DNA from: Klebsiella pneumoniae
GTDB taxonomy: Bacteria > Myxococcota_A > UBA796 > SXON01
Length of the DNA stretch: 46,371 nt
Assembly: GCA_945867435.1 (NCBI GenBank)
Contig: CAMBIK010000005.1
Coordinates: 1 to 46,371, forward strand
Reading direction: 5' to 3'
The notes beneath the pieces were generated by a model. It was not told where the DNA came from. It was given only the letters and a program-made list of their open reading frames with translations, and searched no databases. The translations under genes were made by a program, and so were the position numbers. The first letter of the stretch is position 1; each line of letters starts with the position of its first letter. Below are positions 7,506 through 15,755 of this stretch, in pieces.

Positions 7506-8810
7506 TCAGATCCCGAGCCCCGCCCGAAGCAGCTCCGGGTAGACCGCGATCCGGTTGTTGAGCCGGGCCCGCGCCATTTCCACCTCCGACGTGGTCACGG
7601 ATTCGCCGTCGAGGACCTTGCGGGCATCGTCCTGCATCGCCGTGGCGCTAAGGCTTTGTACGGTCGAGGCGAAGGCCCCAAGGTCTCCGCCTTCGACATC
7701 GGTGATCGCCGAGCTCAGGGCAGCCAGGTAGCGGTCGGCGCAGGCCTCGTCGTAGTAGAGGCACGACTGCCCGATGGCTCCAACTACATAGCGGGCAAAG
7801 AGCGGAGTGCCGCTGTCAAAGCTCTCTTCCATCGTGGCCGGCGTGAAGTGGAAACGGTCATCGTCGGGGTTGAGGTACGCGAAGAAGTCGTTGAGATGGA
7901 AGGGATAGCCGTCACGATTGCCCAGGGCCACGGAGTAGGTCCAGAAGCGCAGGAACGCGTCCATGTCGAGCACGCTGTCGGCGGCGGCGTAGAAGTCATC
8001 CCCGTGGTTTTGCAGTTCGCTTCGGGCCTCATCGAGCGCGCGCGTGTCGCCTTCCCCGGACACGAGGCTGAAGTGGGCGAGCCCGCGCTCGGTAAAGTCG
8101 GCGCTATCGCCGGCTTCCCAGAGATCGCCCGCGTCGTCCGCGTAGTTGCGTTCCAACCAGCGGGAATCCACATCCTCCAGGTTGGCGTAGAGACCGACAT
8201 ACACGGCCGCCGCCCCTTCGATGGACAGATAGACCTGGGCAAAGTTGGCTTGTGGCGCAGGCATCCCGGCGCTGCGCCAGGCATGGAAGCCCACCACGTC
8301 GCGACACATCGCCGGGTCGTCCCCCATGTTGTCGAGCACCAGCCGCTTCAGGCCGGCGTAGCGGATCGGCTCGTCAAACGCTCCGAACTTCACCTTTAGT
8401 GAGGGCTTTTCCCCCCAGCCCACCGGGGACCCACCACCTTGCAGCCGCACGCCGACGTTGGGGAGCACCTCGCCGTTCACCGTGACGGTCGCCGGGAAGT
8501 AGCTCAGGTCGGGGTCGAGAGTGCCGGAGAGCAAGGCAGCATCGAGCTCCGCGGTCATCGCGGACTCGTCCGCCGCGGTCATCTCGATCCCGACCTGCGT
8601 GACCGCCGCGACGTCGTAAAGGGCGGCGTAGGCGGCTTCGTCGGCGGCGGAATCGCCCGTGTCGTCCGGCGGCGCCCCGGTGTCGGAGGTGTCCCCGCCC
8701 ACGTCATCCGCTTCGCTATCCACGGCGCTGTCGATGAGGGTGGGTGAGGCGGCGGTGTCGATGACCGCCGGCTCTCCCACACAACCCCCGACGATCAAGA
8801 AAAAACCCAT
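7506..8810 (-). CDS. CotH-kinase-family lipoprotein with altered metal motif
   Basis: This 434-residue lipoprotein (MGFFLIVGGC; an in-frame stop just upstream fixes the ATG) has an acidic Asp/Thr-rich linker to about residue 58 and then a CotH domain. Recognisable elements are VRLQGGGSPVGWGEKPSLKV (ATP/Lys loop region), LKRLVLDNMGDDPAMCRDVV, VYVGLYANLEDVD and LGNRDGYPFHLNDFFAYL (the N-D-GY...NNYYLY-like segment). CotH proteins are secreted atypical kinases that phosphorylate coat or surface proteins. Where the family usually has PWDxD, this protein reads PATMEESFD, so a metal-binding Asp appears replaced. It might be a pseudokinase or use a variant metal site. It is convergent with lepB and divergent from the transglutaminase gene. 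Confidence 0.8.
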   Translation of the reverse strand: MGFFLIVGGCVGEPAVIDTAASPTLIDSAVDSEADDVGGDTSDTGAPPDDTGDSAADEAAYAALYDVAAVTQVGIEMTAADESAMTAELDAALLSGTLDPDLSYFPATVTVNGEVLPNVGVRLQGGGSPVGWGEKPSLKVKFGAFDEPIRYAGLKRLVLDNMGDDPAMCRDVVGFHAWRSAGMPAPQANFAQVYLSIEGAAAVYVGLYANLEDVDSRWLERNYADDAGDLWEAGDSADFTERGLAHFSLVSGEGDTRALDEARSELQNHGDDFYAAADSVLDMDAFLRFWTYSVALGNRDGYPFHLNDFFAYLNPDDDRFHFTPATMEESFDSGTPLFARYVVGAIGQSCLYYDEACADRYLAALSSAITDVEGGDLGAFASTVQSLSATAMQDDARKVLDGESVTTSEVEMARARLNNRIAVYPELLRAGLGI

Positions 8811-8858
8811 TCAGCCCACTCCACGCGGCAGCGATCATAGCCGGGATACGGGGAGGCA

Positions 8859-10331
8859 GTGGGTCGCCTGCCAACGTTTGAGTTCCTGGCCGTGCTCGCG
8901 TTCGTGGCCCTCTCGGTCGCGACCGTGTCCACGCCCCCATCCACACTTCGGCCGATCGACATTGCGGCGTTGACTTCAGGGACCGCCGAAGAATCGTGGA
9001 CCGGCATCTTCATCGGTGAAGCGCACGTCGGCTACTCGGTCGCGCGCGAATCCCCGACCGAGGGGGGCGGGCGCCTCTTCGAGCAGCGCGGCAGCTTCGC
9101 CCTGGGGGCCATGGGCACCACCCAGCAGGTCACCACGGGCGGTACCGCCGTCACCGACGCCGCCGGGCGTCTCCTCCGCTTCGACTTCCTGCTCAGCTCG
9201 CCCCTCCTGGTGCTGGTCCGCGGAGAAGTGCAGCCGGGTTCGGTACATGTGGAGGTTCAGCAAGGCGGCGAAGTGAGCGTCGTTGACGTGCCGCTGGCGG
9301 AGGCCCCCACCCTCTCGCTCACCGCCACGCGCCAGTTGGCCGGCAAGGAGCTTCGCCCCGGCGACATCTTCGAGCTGCCCTATTTCGACCCCCTCACCGT
9401 CACGGCCAGCACAATGCGCATCACGGTAGAGGCGCCCGAGCTCCTGCCCGATGGGGAGGTCGGCCATTGGCTTTCGATGAATACGGGCGGGGTTGTCACC
9501 CGGCGCCTGGTAGACGGGAAAGGCACCATCCTTCGAGAAGAAGGCGCGTTGGGCCTGCGCTCCGTGCGAATGTCGAAAGTGGAAGCCATGGCCGTCGACG
9601 AAGGAGCCGCGCCGGATCTGGTGGCTCTCTCGAGCACCCCCCTCACCGGCTTCATCGACCCCGCGCGGCCGCTCGGCCCCCTCACCCTCAAGGTGCTGGG
9701 CGTACCGCCCGGAAGTGTGCCTGGCGAAGGCACGATTCAAGTTGTGGAGGGGGATCGTGTCACGCTCTCCACCCCCCCCGCCCACCTCTGGCCCACGCTC
9801 CCCGTCGCGGGGACCGAAGCCAACGAGCCCTCGTTGACCCTCCCTTCCACCCACCCCGAGATCGTCGCCAAGGCCCGCGCGGTCGTGGGCGACGCCCCCG
9901 ACCGCTCCACCGCCGCCAAACGCCTCGCAGACTTCGTATTCGCCTACGTCACGAAGGTCCCCACTCTGGGCATCCCGAACGGCCTGGACGTGCTTCGGAG
10001 CGGTCAAGGCGATTGCAACGAGCACACGGCGCTGTATGTGTCGCTGGCCCGCGCTGTGGGCATCCCTTCACGGATCGCCGCCGGCCTGGTGTACAACTCC
10101 CGACTGGGGCCGGCCATGTACTACCACGCCTGGCCAGAAGTGAAGTTGGGTCCTGGCGAATCATGGGTTGCCATCGATCCCACCTTCGGCCAGTTCCCGG
10201 CCGACGCAACCCACCTCAAGTTGGTCACGGGCGACCTGGACCGTCAGATCGAGATCCTGAGCACGATGGGCAAGATTCGTCTGGAGGTGGCCGTTCCGGC
10301 GTTGCCTTCGGATAAGCAGCCACCCCCATGA
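8859..10331 (+). CDS. Secreted or anchored transglutaminase-like protein
   Basis: This 490-residue protein begins at a GTG (GGAGG lies only two bases upstream) with an N-terminal hydrophobic anchor or signal (FLAVLAFVALSVATV). A large N-terminal beta-rich region of about 330 residues precedes a transglutaminase-like domain with the full triad: Cys386 in GQGDCNEHTALYV, His423 in YYHAWPEV and Asp440 in VAIDPTFGQ. Such bacterial enzymes are usually cysteine proteases or amidases rather than cross-linkers, so catalysis on peptides or cell-wall material is as likely as transamidation. The N-terminal part (GEAHVGYSV, QQVTTGGTAV) resembles the substrate-recognition part of similar anchored transglutaminase-like proteins. 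Its stop overlaps the next gene's ATG by four bases, so it leads an operon with ABC and Mla genes. Confidence 0.85.
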   Translation: MGRLPTFEFLAVLAFVALSVATVSTPPSTLRPIDIAALTSGTAEESWTGIFIGEAHVGYSVARESPTEGGGRLFEQRGSFALGAMGTTQQVTTGGTAVTDAAGRLLRFDFLLSSPLLVLVRGEVQPGSVHVEVQQGGEVSVVDVPLAEAPTLSLTATRQLAGKELRPGDIFELPYFDPLTVTASTMRITVEAPELLPDGEVGHWLSMNTGGVVTRRLVDGKGTILREEGALGLRSVRMSKVEAMAVDEGAAPDLVALSSTPLTGFIDPARPLGPLTLKVLGVPPGSVPGEGTIQVVEGDRVTLSTPPAHLWPTLPVAGTEANEPSLTLPSTHPEIVAKARAVVGDAPDRSTAAKRLADFVFAYVTKVPTLGIPNGLDVLRSGQGDCNEHTALYVSLARAVGIPSRIAAGLVYNSRLGPAMYYHAWPEVKLGPGESWVAIDPTFGQFPADATHLKLVTGDLDRQIEILSTMGKIRLEVAVPALPSDKQPPP

Positions 10332-11041
10332 TCCGCGCCCGCCTCATCGAAAAGCGCTACGCGTCCTTCCAAGCAGTAGAACCGTTGGATCTGGATGTGC
10401 GCGCCGGCGAAGTTTTCGGCTTCCTTGGGCTCAACGGCGCGGGCAAGACCACGACGCTGCGAATGCTGGCCGGCGTGCTCCCTCCCACGGCAGGCACCAT
10501 CACAATCGATGGGAAGGACCTTGCGAAAGACCCGGTGGAGGCACGGCGGTGCATGGGGTTCATCCCCGACCGCCCCTACCTCTACGACAAGCTCACCGCT
10601 CGTGAATTTCTGCGCTTCATCGGTGAGATCTACGGAATGTTCCCCGCACGCCTGGACGAACGGCTGGCCGCCGTCCTGGATCTGCAGGGGCTCACCGACC
10701 ACGCCGATCAGCTTATCGAGAGCTACAGTCACGGCATGAAGCAACGCCTCGTGCTCGCCGGAGCGCTACTCCACGAGCCGAAGTTGCTCATCGTGGATGA
10801 GCCGATGGTGGGGCTCGACCCGCGCGGCACCAAACAGATCAAGGAGACCTTTCGCAGCATTGCCGCCGAGGGTCGTACCGTTTTCCTCTCTACGCACACC
10901 CTCGCCGTTGCCGCAGAGGTGTGTGACCGCATCGCGATCCTCCACAAGGGGCGCATCGCGACGATGGGCACCCTGGCCGAGGTGTGCGGAAACGAGGCCC
11001 TCGAAGAGGTGTTCTTGAGGATCACGGGGAGCTTCGAATGA
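10328..11041 (+). CDS. ABC transporter ATP-binding protein
   Basis: This 237-residue ATPase has Walker A (GLNGAGKT at about residues 36-43), the Q-loop region, a signature written YSHGMKQRL instead of LSGGQ, Walker B LLIVDEPMVGLD and the switch His in STHTLAVA. The short form and the ESYSHGMKQR signature match the ABC-2/NatA/CcmA-type exporter ATPases that pair with ABC-2 permeases. No permease follows it. The orphan permease at 2628-4319, on the other strand, is the natural candidate partner. It overlaps its neighbours by four bases at both ends (ATGA). The pairing is inferred. Confidence 0.92.
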   Translation: MIRARLIEKRYASFQAVEPLDLDVRAGEVFGFLGLNGAGKTTTLRMLAGVLPPTAGTITIDGKDLAKDPVEARRCMGFIPDRPYLYDKLTAREFLRFIGEIYGMFPARLDERLAAVLDLQGLTDHADQLIESYSHGMKQRLVLAGALLHEPKLLIVDEPMVGLDPRGTKQIKETFRSIAAEGRTVFLSTHTLAVAAEVCDRIAILHKGRIATMGTLAEVCGNEALEEVFLRITGSFE

Positions 11042-11520
11042 GGTTGGCAAGTGCTGCCCTGCTGCTGACCGGGTGCATGCCCGCCGCTTGGCTGCAAGCG
11101 AGGGAGCTTGAAGGCAAGTACCGAATCGGCTCGCCCACCGGAGCGGGATGGGTGTCGGTCGCGCCCGGCGGTGCGGACCATGCGTGGGTGAACAAGGCAG
11201 CCGGGGCGAGCCTCTACGCGGATTCCAACTGTGGCACGCGGTTTCGGGAGGCGCGGACCCAGGACCTCGCCACGGAGATGGTCGCCGGCCTGCAGGGCGC
11301 GACCCAGGACATCGAGGTCGTGCGCGCCATCGGCCCCCGCGAGGGCGTTCTGCGCACGCACACAGGCAGGTTGGATGGCGTGCCGGTGCGCCTCGGCATC
11401 GCGGTCGTGAACCACGACTGGTGCTCCTACGACTTCGTGCTGATCGCTCCCATGGGGCAGCTCGATGTGCTCTGGCCCGCTTACGAAGCCGTGCTCGACG
11501 GCTTCAATCCGGTGCGGTGA
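11038..11520 (+). CDS. Lipoprotein of unknown function in the Mla operon
   Basis: This 160-residue lipoprotein starts at ATG 11038, overlapping the ATPase stop (ATGA), with signal MRLASAALLLTGC and a lipobox at Cys13. The mature chain is mixed alpha/beta with two cysteines (SNCGTRFREA and HDWCSYDFVL) that may pair. RTQDLATEMVAGLQGATQDI looks like a helix-rich middle, and PAYEAVLDGFNPVR is its end. I recognise no domain. Overlap of the stop with the mlaE ATG by one base (TGATG) indicates co-translation with MlaE and MlaF, so it may serve a lipid-transport complex. Function is inferred from context only. Confidence 0.7.
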   Translation: MRLASAALLLTGCMPAAWLQARELEGKYRIGSPTGAGWVSVAPGGADHAWVNKAAGASLYADSNCGTRFREARTQDLATEMVAGLQGATQDIEVVRAIGPREGVLRTHTGRLDGVPVRLGIAVVNHDWCSYDFVLIAPMGQLDVLWPAYEAVLDGFNPVR

Positions 11521-12278
11521 TGGCAGGATTTCAAGTGATCCTGCGCGATGCGGGCGGCATCGCTGTGCTCAGCGTGCAGACATTTCGTGCGTTTTTTCGA
11601 GCACCGATCGAGTTTTTCCCGGTAGTCTACCAGCTCGACCACGCGGGCATCCGTAGTTGGTCGATCACCGTGCTCACCGCGTTGTTCACCGGCATGGTGC
11701 TGGCTCTTCAGTTTGCCACCGGCCTGGAGAGCTACGGTGGAAGCATGTACACGGGGAAGCTGGTTTCCCTCGGAATCGTGCGTGAACTGGGGCCGACGCT
11801 CACGGCGCTCTTGGTGGGGGGGCGCGTCGGCAGCGGCTTTGCCGCCGAGCTGGGGTCGATGGTGGTCAACGAGCAGGTCGATGCCATCCGCGCACTCGGC
11901 GCCGACCCGATCAAGAAGCTCGTGGCGCCCAGAGTCATTGCCTGCATCATCGCGCTTCCCCTGTTGACCGTGCTCGCGGATGTGGTCGGCGTTTTCGGCG
12001 GGATGCTGATCACGATGAGAGAAGTCGGTGTCACTCCAAAATTCTTCTTTTCGCAGGTCAAAGAGACCCTCGGCGTCGTGGACCTCCTTCACGGGCTGGG
12101 CAAGAGCGTGTTCTTCGGCTACTTCATTGGGATCATCGGCTGCTTTGTCGGTCTCAACACCACAGGGGGCACGGAAGGGGTCGGGCAGTCCACCACCCGC
12201 GCCGTCGTGGCGAGCGCGATCACCCTCCTGATCTCCAACTACCTTCTGAGCACGATCTTCGTGGCCATCTATGGCTGA
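11520..12278 (+). CDS. mlaE: MlaE family lipid ABC transporter permease
   Basis: MlaE is the inner-membrane permease that couples to MlaF and to the MCE protein MlaD in phospholipid transport between inner and outer membranes. This 252-residue protein has the family signatures: a membrane-edge N-terminal helix (FRAFFRAPIEFFP), LVSLGIVRELGPTLTALLVG, GRVGSGFAAELGSMVVNEQ and DAIRALGADPIKKLVAPRVI with FVGLNTTGGTEGVGQSTTRA. About five transmembrane helices follow the amphipathic one. The ATG at 11520 overlaps the upstream stop. MlaF starts eight bases inside this gene's 3' end. Confidence 0.95.
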   Translation: MAGFQVILRDAGGIAVLSVQTFRAFFRAPIEFFPVVYQLDHAGIRSWSITVLTALFTGMVLALQFATGLESYGGSMYTGKLVSLGIVRELGPTLTALLVGGRVGSGFAAELGSMVVNEQVDAIRALGADPIKKLVAPRVIACIIALPLLTVLADVVGVFGGMLITMREVGVTPKFFFSQVKETLGVVDLLHGLGKSVFFGYFIGIIGCFVGLNTTGGTEGVGQSTTRAVVASAITLLISNYLLSTIFVAIYG

Positions 12279-13044
12279 GCCGAAGCCGGAACCGATCATC
12301 AGCTTCTCCGGGGTGAAGAAGGCCTTTGGGCCACGGGTGATCTTCGAGGATGCGACGCTATCCGTGTACCCCGGCGAAACGCTCACGGTCCTGGGCGGCT
12401 CGGGCACCGGGAAGAGCGTCATGATCAAGATGCTGATCGGGCTCCTGAGGACGGATGGGGGATCGATCCAGGCGTTTGGGCAGGAAGTGACCAGCATGGG
12501 CGAGCGGGACCTGATCAAGATCCGCACCCGCATCGCGATGCTTTTCCAATCGGGGGCGCTGTTCGACTCGCTCACGGTGGAGCAGAACATCAAGTACCCG
12601 CTGCTCGAACACCGCTGGGGAACCGAAACCGAGATGGGGCAGCGCGTGGAGGAAGTGCTGGACATGGTCGGGATGCCGGGAAGCAACAAGCTGAAGCCGG
12701 CCCAGCTCTCAGGCGGGATGCGGAAGCGCGTGGGGCTCGCGCGCGCCATCGCCATCCAACCCGAGGTGATCCTGTACGACGAGCCCACCACCGGGCTCGA
12801 CCCCGTGAATGTCCGGCGAATCAACGGACTCATCCTCGGGTTGCAGAAGAAGCTCGGCGTAACGAGCATCGTGGTGACCCACGACATGGACAGCTGCTTC
12901 ACGGTGAGCGACAGGATCGCGATGCTGCACGATCGTCGCATCGCGTTCGTGGGGACCGCGGCAGAGACCCAGGCCTGCACGATTCCCTATGTGAGGGAGT
13001 TTATCCGCGGCGGAAGAGGCACCTTGGACGAGGATGTGAGCTGA
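12271..13044 (+). CDS. mlaF: MlaF family lipid ABC transporter ATPase
   Basis: MlaF supplies ATP hydrolysis for MlaE/MlaD phospholipid transport. This 257-residue protein has Walker A GGSGTGKSVMIKMLIG, the LFQSGALFDSLTVEQN Q-loop region typical of MlaF (not of generic ABC proteins), the signature LSGGMRKRVGLARA, Walker B VILYDEPTTGLDP and the switch VVTHDMDS. The start overlaps mlaE by eight bases. The 3' end overlaps the convergent mnmG by 58 bases, so the two transcripts are complementary there. No MlaD follows; the MCE gene is at 4323-5438. Confidence 0.96.
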   Translation: MAEPKPEPIISFSGVKKAFGPRVIFEDATLSVYPGETLTVLGGSGTGKSVMIKMLIGLLRTDGGSIQAFGQEVTSMGERDLIKIRTRIAMLFQSGALFDSLTVEQNIKYPLLEHRWGTETEMGQRVEEVLDMVGMPGSNKLKPAQLSGGMRKRVGLARAIAIQPEVILYDEPTTGLDPVNVRRINGLILGLQKKLGVTSIVVTHDMDSCFTVSDRIAMLHDRRIAFVGTAAETQACTIPYVREFIRGGRGTLDEDVS

Positions 13045-14768
13045 ATCAGCACCATCGTGAGCGCCGACACGGCCGCAGGCGTGACGCCGGGGACGCGTGA
13101 GGCCGCTCCGAGCGTGGCCGGCCGCGCGGCCGTGAGCCGCTCACGCGCCTCCATGGAGAGGGCCGGAAGGTCGGCGAACACGATGCCCTCCAACGAAACA
13201 TCCTCAAGACGCCGGGTAACCGCCTGGCGAACCGCCTCACGCGCGATGTAGCCGGCGTACTTCGTATCGATCTCCACCTGCTCGGCCACCTCGGGGTCGG
13301 CGTCTGGAAACAGCATGGCGGCGGTCACGTCCGGACGACGCAGCGCGGCCGGAGCGTCGAGGCTCAAGCTGGAGATGGCGTCGCGCTTGGCCTCGAAGCG
13401 GTGCCAGGCCGCGTCGCTGACGAGCCCCAGGTCGCGCCCCATCGGCATGAGGCGACGGTCCGCGTTGTCTTCGCGCAGAACGAGTCGATGTTCAGCTCGG
13501 CTCGGGAACATCCGGTAGGGCTCGCCGCCGACCCCGCGCTGGGTGAGGTCATCGACCATCACGCCGATGCACGCCTCGTCACGGCCCAGAACCAAGCGCA
13601 CCCCCGCAGCGTTCACGCCAGCCACCAATCCCTGAGCGGCCGCTTCCTCGTAGCCGCTCGTTCCGTTCACCTGTCCCGCGAAGTACAAGCCGGGGAGGGC
13701 GATAAGCTCCAACGTGGGCCGGAGCTGGGTGGGATCGATGAAATCATACTCCACCGCGTAGCCGTACTGCTCGATCACGGCCTTTTCCAGCCCTTCGATA
13801 GAGTGAATCATCGCATCCTGAGCCGCTTTGGGCAGGCTGGTGCTGGCGCCGTTCACATAAATGCGATGGGTGTCCAGGCCCTCGGGCTCCAGGAACAACT
13901 GGTGCCGCTCCTTGTCCGCGAAGCGCGTGATCTTGTCTTCGATGCTCGGGCAATAGCGAGGGCCGCGGCCGGTGATGGCCCCAGTGTACATCGGGGAATC
14001 CCCCAGGGAGGCCCGGATCGCTGCGTGGGTGCCTTCGTGCGTGAAAGCGATGAAGCAATCCCGCTGCGGCAGCCGTTCCGTCGGCGGCGTGAACGAGAAG
14101 TGGCCGCCCGGGACCGTGTCGGGCTGGGGGCCCAAGCGCGCCCAATCCACCGTGCGACCGTCGAGTCGGGGCGGCGTGCCGGTCTTGAGGCGGCCCAGCC
14201 GCAGCCCCAGTCGGGCGAGGCACACGGCCATGGCATTGGCCGCTCCCTCCCCCACCCTTCCCCCCGGCTGGGATTCCCGGCCCTGGTGCAAAACGGCGCG
14301 AAGGAAGGTGCCGTTGGTGAGCACGACCGCACGCGCGCCAAGCCGCGTTCCATCCGCCAGGAGCAGCCCTTCGACCCATCCCCCCCGAACCAACAGCTCG
14401 GCCGCTTCTCCCACGACGACATCGAGCGTGCCCGCCACGGAAGCGATCTCGGCCGCCATCCGGCGTGGGTACCGGTCGATATCGACCTGGGCGCGGGAGG
14501 CCTGCACCGCGAGCCCCTTCCGGGTGTTCAGGCGGCGAAACTGCAGGGTCGTCGCATCGGCCACCCTCGCCATCGCACCACCAAGCGCATCGATCTCGCG
14601 AACGAGCGTGCCCTTCGCCAGCCCCCCCACGGCCGGATTGCAGCTCAGCCGGCCGAGTTGATCACGCGACAGCGTGACAAGCGCCACGGAACGACCCAAC
14701 CGGGCCGCCGCCAACGCTGCCTCACAGCCGGCGTGCCCGCCGCCGACGACCACCACGTCATACTGCAT
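12987..14768 (-). CDS. mnmG: tRNA uridine-5-carboxymethylaminomethyl modification enzyme MnmG
   Basis: MnmG, together with MnmE, installs the cmnm5 group on the wobble uridine (U34) of several tRNAs, using FAD and folate. This 593-residue protein shows the FAD-binding dinucleotide fold at its start (VVVVGGGHAGCEAALAAAR), then RLSCNPAVGGLAKG, and the MnmG hallmarks GRGPRYCPSIEDKI and GQVNGTSGYEEAAAQG. The conserved C-terminal SRAEHRLVLREDNAD and the DTKYAGYI element of the tRNA-binding domain are also present. It is slightly shorter than the about 630-residue average. Its last about 18 residues come from the region overlapping mlaF and do not look family-like. The neighbouring mnmE is not seen. 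Confidence 0.97.
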   Translation of the reverse strand: MQYDVVVVGGGHAGCEAALAAARLGRSVALVTLSRDQLGRLSCNPAVGGLAKGTLVREIDALGGAMARVADATTLQFRRLNTRKGLAVQASRAQVDIDRYPRRMAAEIASVAGTLDVVVGEAAELLVRGGWVEGLLLADGTRLGARAVVLTNGTFLRAVLHQGRESQPGGRVGEGAANAMAVCLARLGLRLGRLKTGTPPRLDGRTVDWARLGPQPDTVPGGHFSFTPPTERLPQRDCFIAFTHEGTHAAIRASLGDSPMYTGAITGRGPRYCPSIEDKITRFADKERHQLFLEPEGLDTHRIYVNGASTSLPKAAQDAMIHSIEGLEKAVIEQYGYAVEYDFIDPTQLRPTLELIALPGLYFAGQVNGTSGYEEAAAQGLVAGVNAAGVRLVLGRDEACIGVMVDDLTQRGVGGEPYRMFPSRAEHRLVLREDNADRRLMPMGRDLGLVSDAAWHRFEAKRDAISSLSLDAPAALRRPDVTAAMLFPDADPEVAEQVEIDTKYAGYIAREAVRQAVTRRLEDVSLEGIVFADLPALSMEARERLTAARPATLGAASRVPGVTPAAVSALTMVLIQLTSSSKVPLPPRINSLT

Positions 14769-14810
14769 TGCGGCGCACTATCCGGCCCGACACCGGGCTA
14801 CGATAGCGGA

Positions 14811-15755
14811 ATGTCGACCCGTGCTCACGCAGCATTGCTTCTCGCCTTCGGCATCCTCGGTTGCCCAGACCCTCACCAGGAAACGGCGGTGGCTGAGTGT
14901 ACGTTTCTGGCCAATGAGAACAATTATTCGTGGTCGGGCGGGCTGAACATCCCCGAGTTCACCACGGGCGAACATGTAGACGTTCACCTCGACTTCACGG
15001 CGTTGACCGACGATATGTTGTGCCACGACATGGACCCGGTGGCCGATGTGGACAACGTGTCGCTCACCCGTTTCCACAACTTCAGCAACGCGGAGATCGC
15101 CAGCGGCCTCACCAACAACTCGCTGCTTCAACGCGACACCAGCGGATATGTAGACTGTCAACCTGGCGATACCACAGACTGCCTCTTGAGTGAATTCTCG
15201 TTCGGCGGCACCTTCGTCGACACGGTCGCGGAGTACGAGGCGGCGGGCGGAAGCTTCCTGATCGCGATCGCAAACGGCTTCGACCCGAGCAAGGGAGCCT
15301 TGTTCCTTCTCTTTCTAAATCCGACCGCGGAAAGCGATGTGACCGAGGTCACCATCACGCCCACCTGCGATGTGGTCGACTACGACGTGGACCTCACGGC
15401 AATGACCCACCTGTCGCTCCCTGCGGCCCCCTCTTGCATCGACTGGTCCGCGCTCACGATCGCGGGCAACGGCGAACCCGTGAACCCAGGCAAGCTCGAT
15501 GAGGTGCTGATCGGGCACTACACCGAGACCCCCGACGAGATCGACGACCAGTTCACCGACATCGAGCTCATCGCGACCGAGCTCTACACCCTGGAGCTTA
15601 CCGGAGGGCAGAATACCGACTTGTCGAGCGCCGTTTCCGCAGATGGATCCGCCTTCGGCGGCTTCACCACCGATGGCACATGGTTGCTCGGCTTGCGCTG
15701 CACGGGGTGTACCAACCCTGCCCCCATTTTCATGACCGTGGTCGACCCGCACTGA
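14811..15755 (+). CDS. Lipoprotein of unknown function
   Basis: This 314-residue lipoprotein begins MSTRAHAALLLAFGILGC with a strong lipobox at Cys18. The mature part is beta-rich with six cysteines (AECTFL, MLCHDMD, YVDCQPG, TDCLLSE, PTCDVV, PSCIDW) and a final GLRCTGCTNP motif. Many Asp residues (TALTDDMLCHDMDPVADVD) suggest possible metal binding, but the canonical DxDxDG loop is absent. I recognise no domain. The start lies 42 bp from the divergent mnmG start. The 3' end overlaps or abuts the glycosyltransferase gene, so they are probably co-transcribed. Confidence 0.75.
   Translation: MSTRAHAALLLAFGILGCPDPHQETAVAECTFLANENNYSWSGGLNIPEFTTGEHVDVHLDFTALTDDMLCHDMDPVADVDNVSLTRFHNFSNAEIASGLTNNSLLQRDTSGYVDCQPGDTTDCLLSEFSFGGTFVDTVAEYEAAGGSFLIAIANGFDPSKGALFLLFLNPTAESDVTEVTITPTCDVVDYDVDLTAMTHLSLPAAPSCIDWSALTIAGNGEPVNPGKLDEVLIGHYTETPDEIDDQFTDIELIATELYTLELTGGQNTDLSSAVSADGSAFGGFTTDGTWLLGLRCTGCTNPAPIFMTVVDPH

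Noticed and set aside
13401-14810. Plus-strand frame reading into the lipoprotein gene
   Set aside because: The part before 14811 is antisense to mnmG; the lipoprotein signal at 14811 marks the true start.
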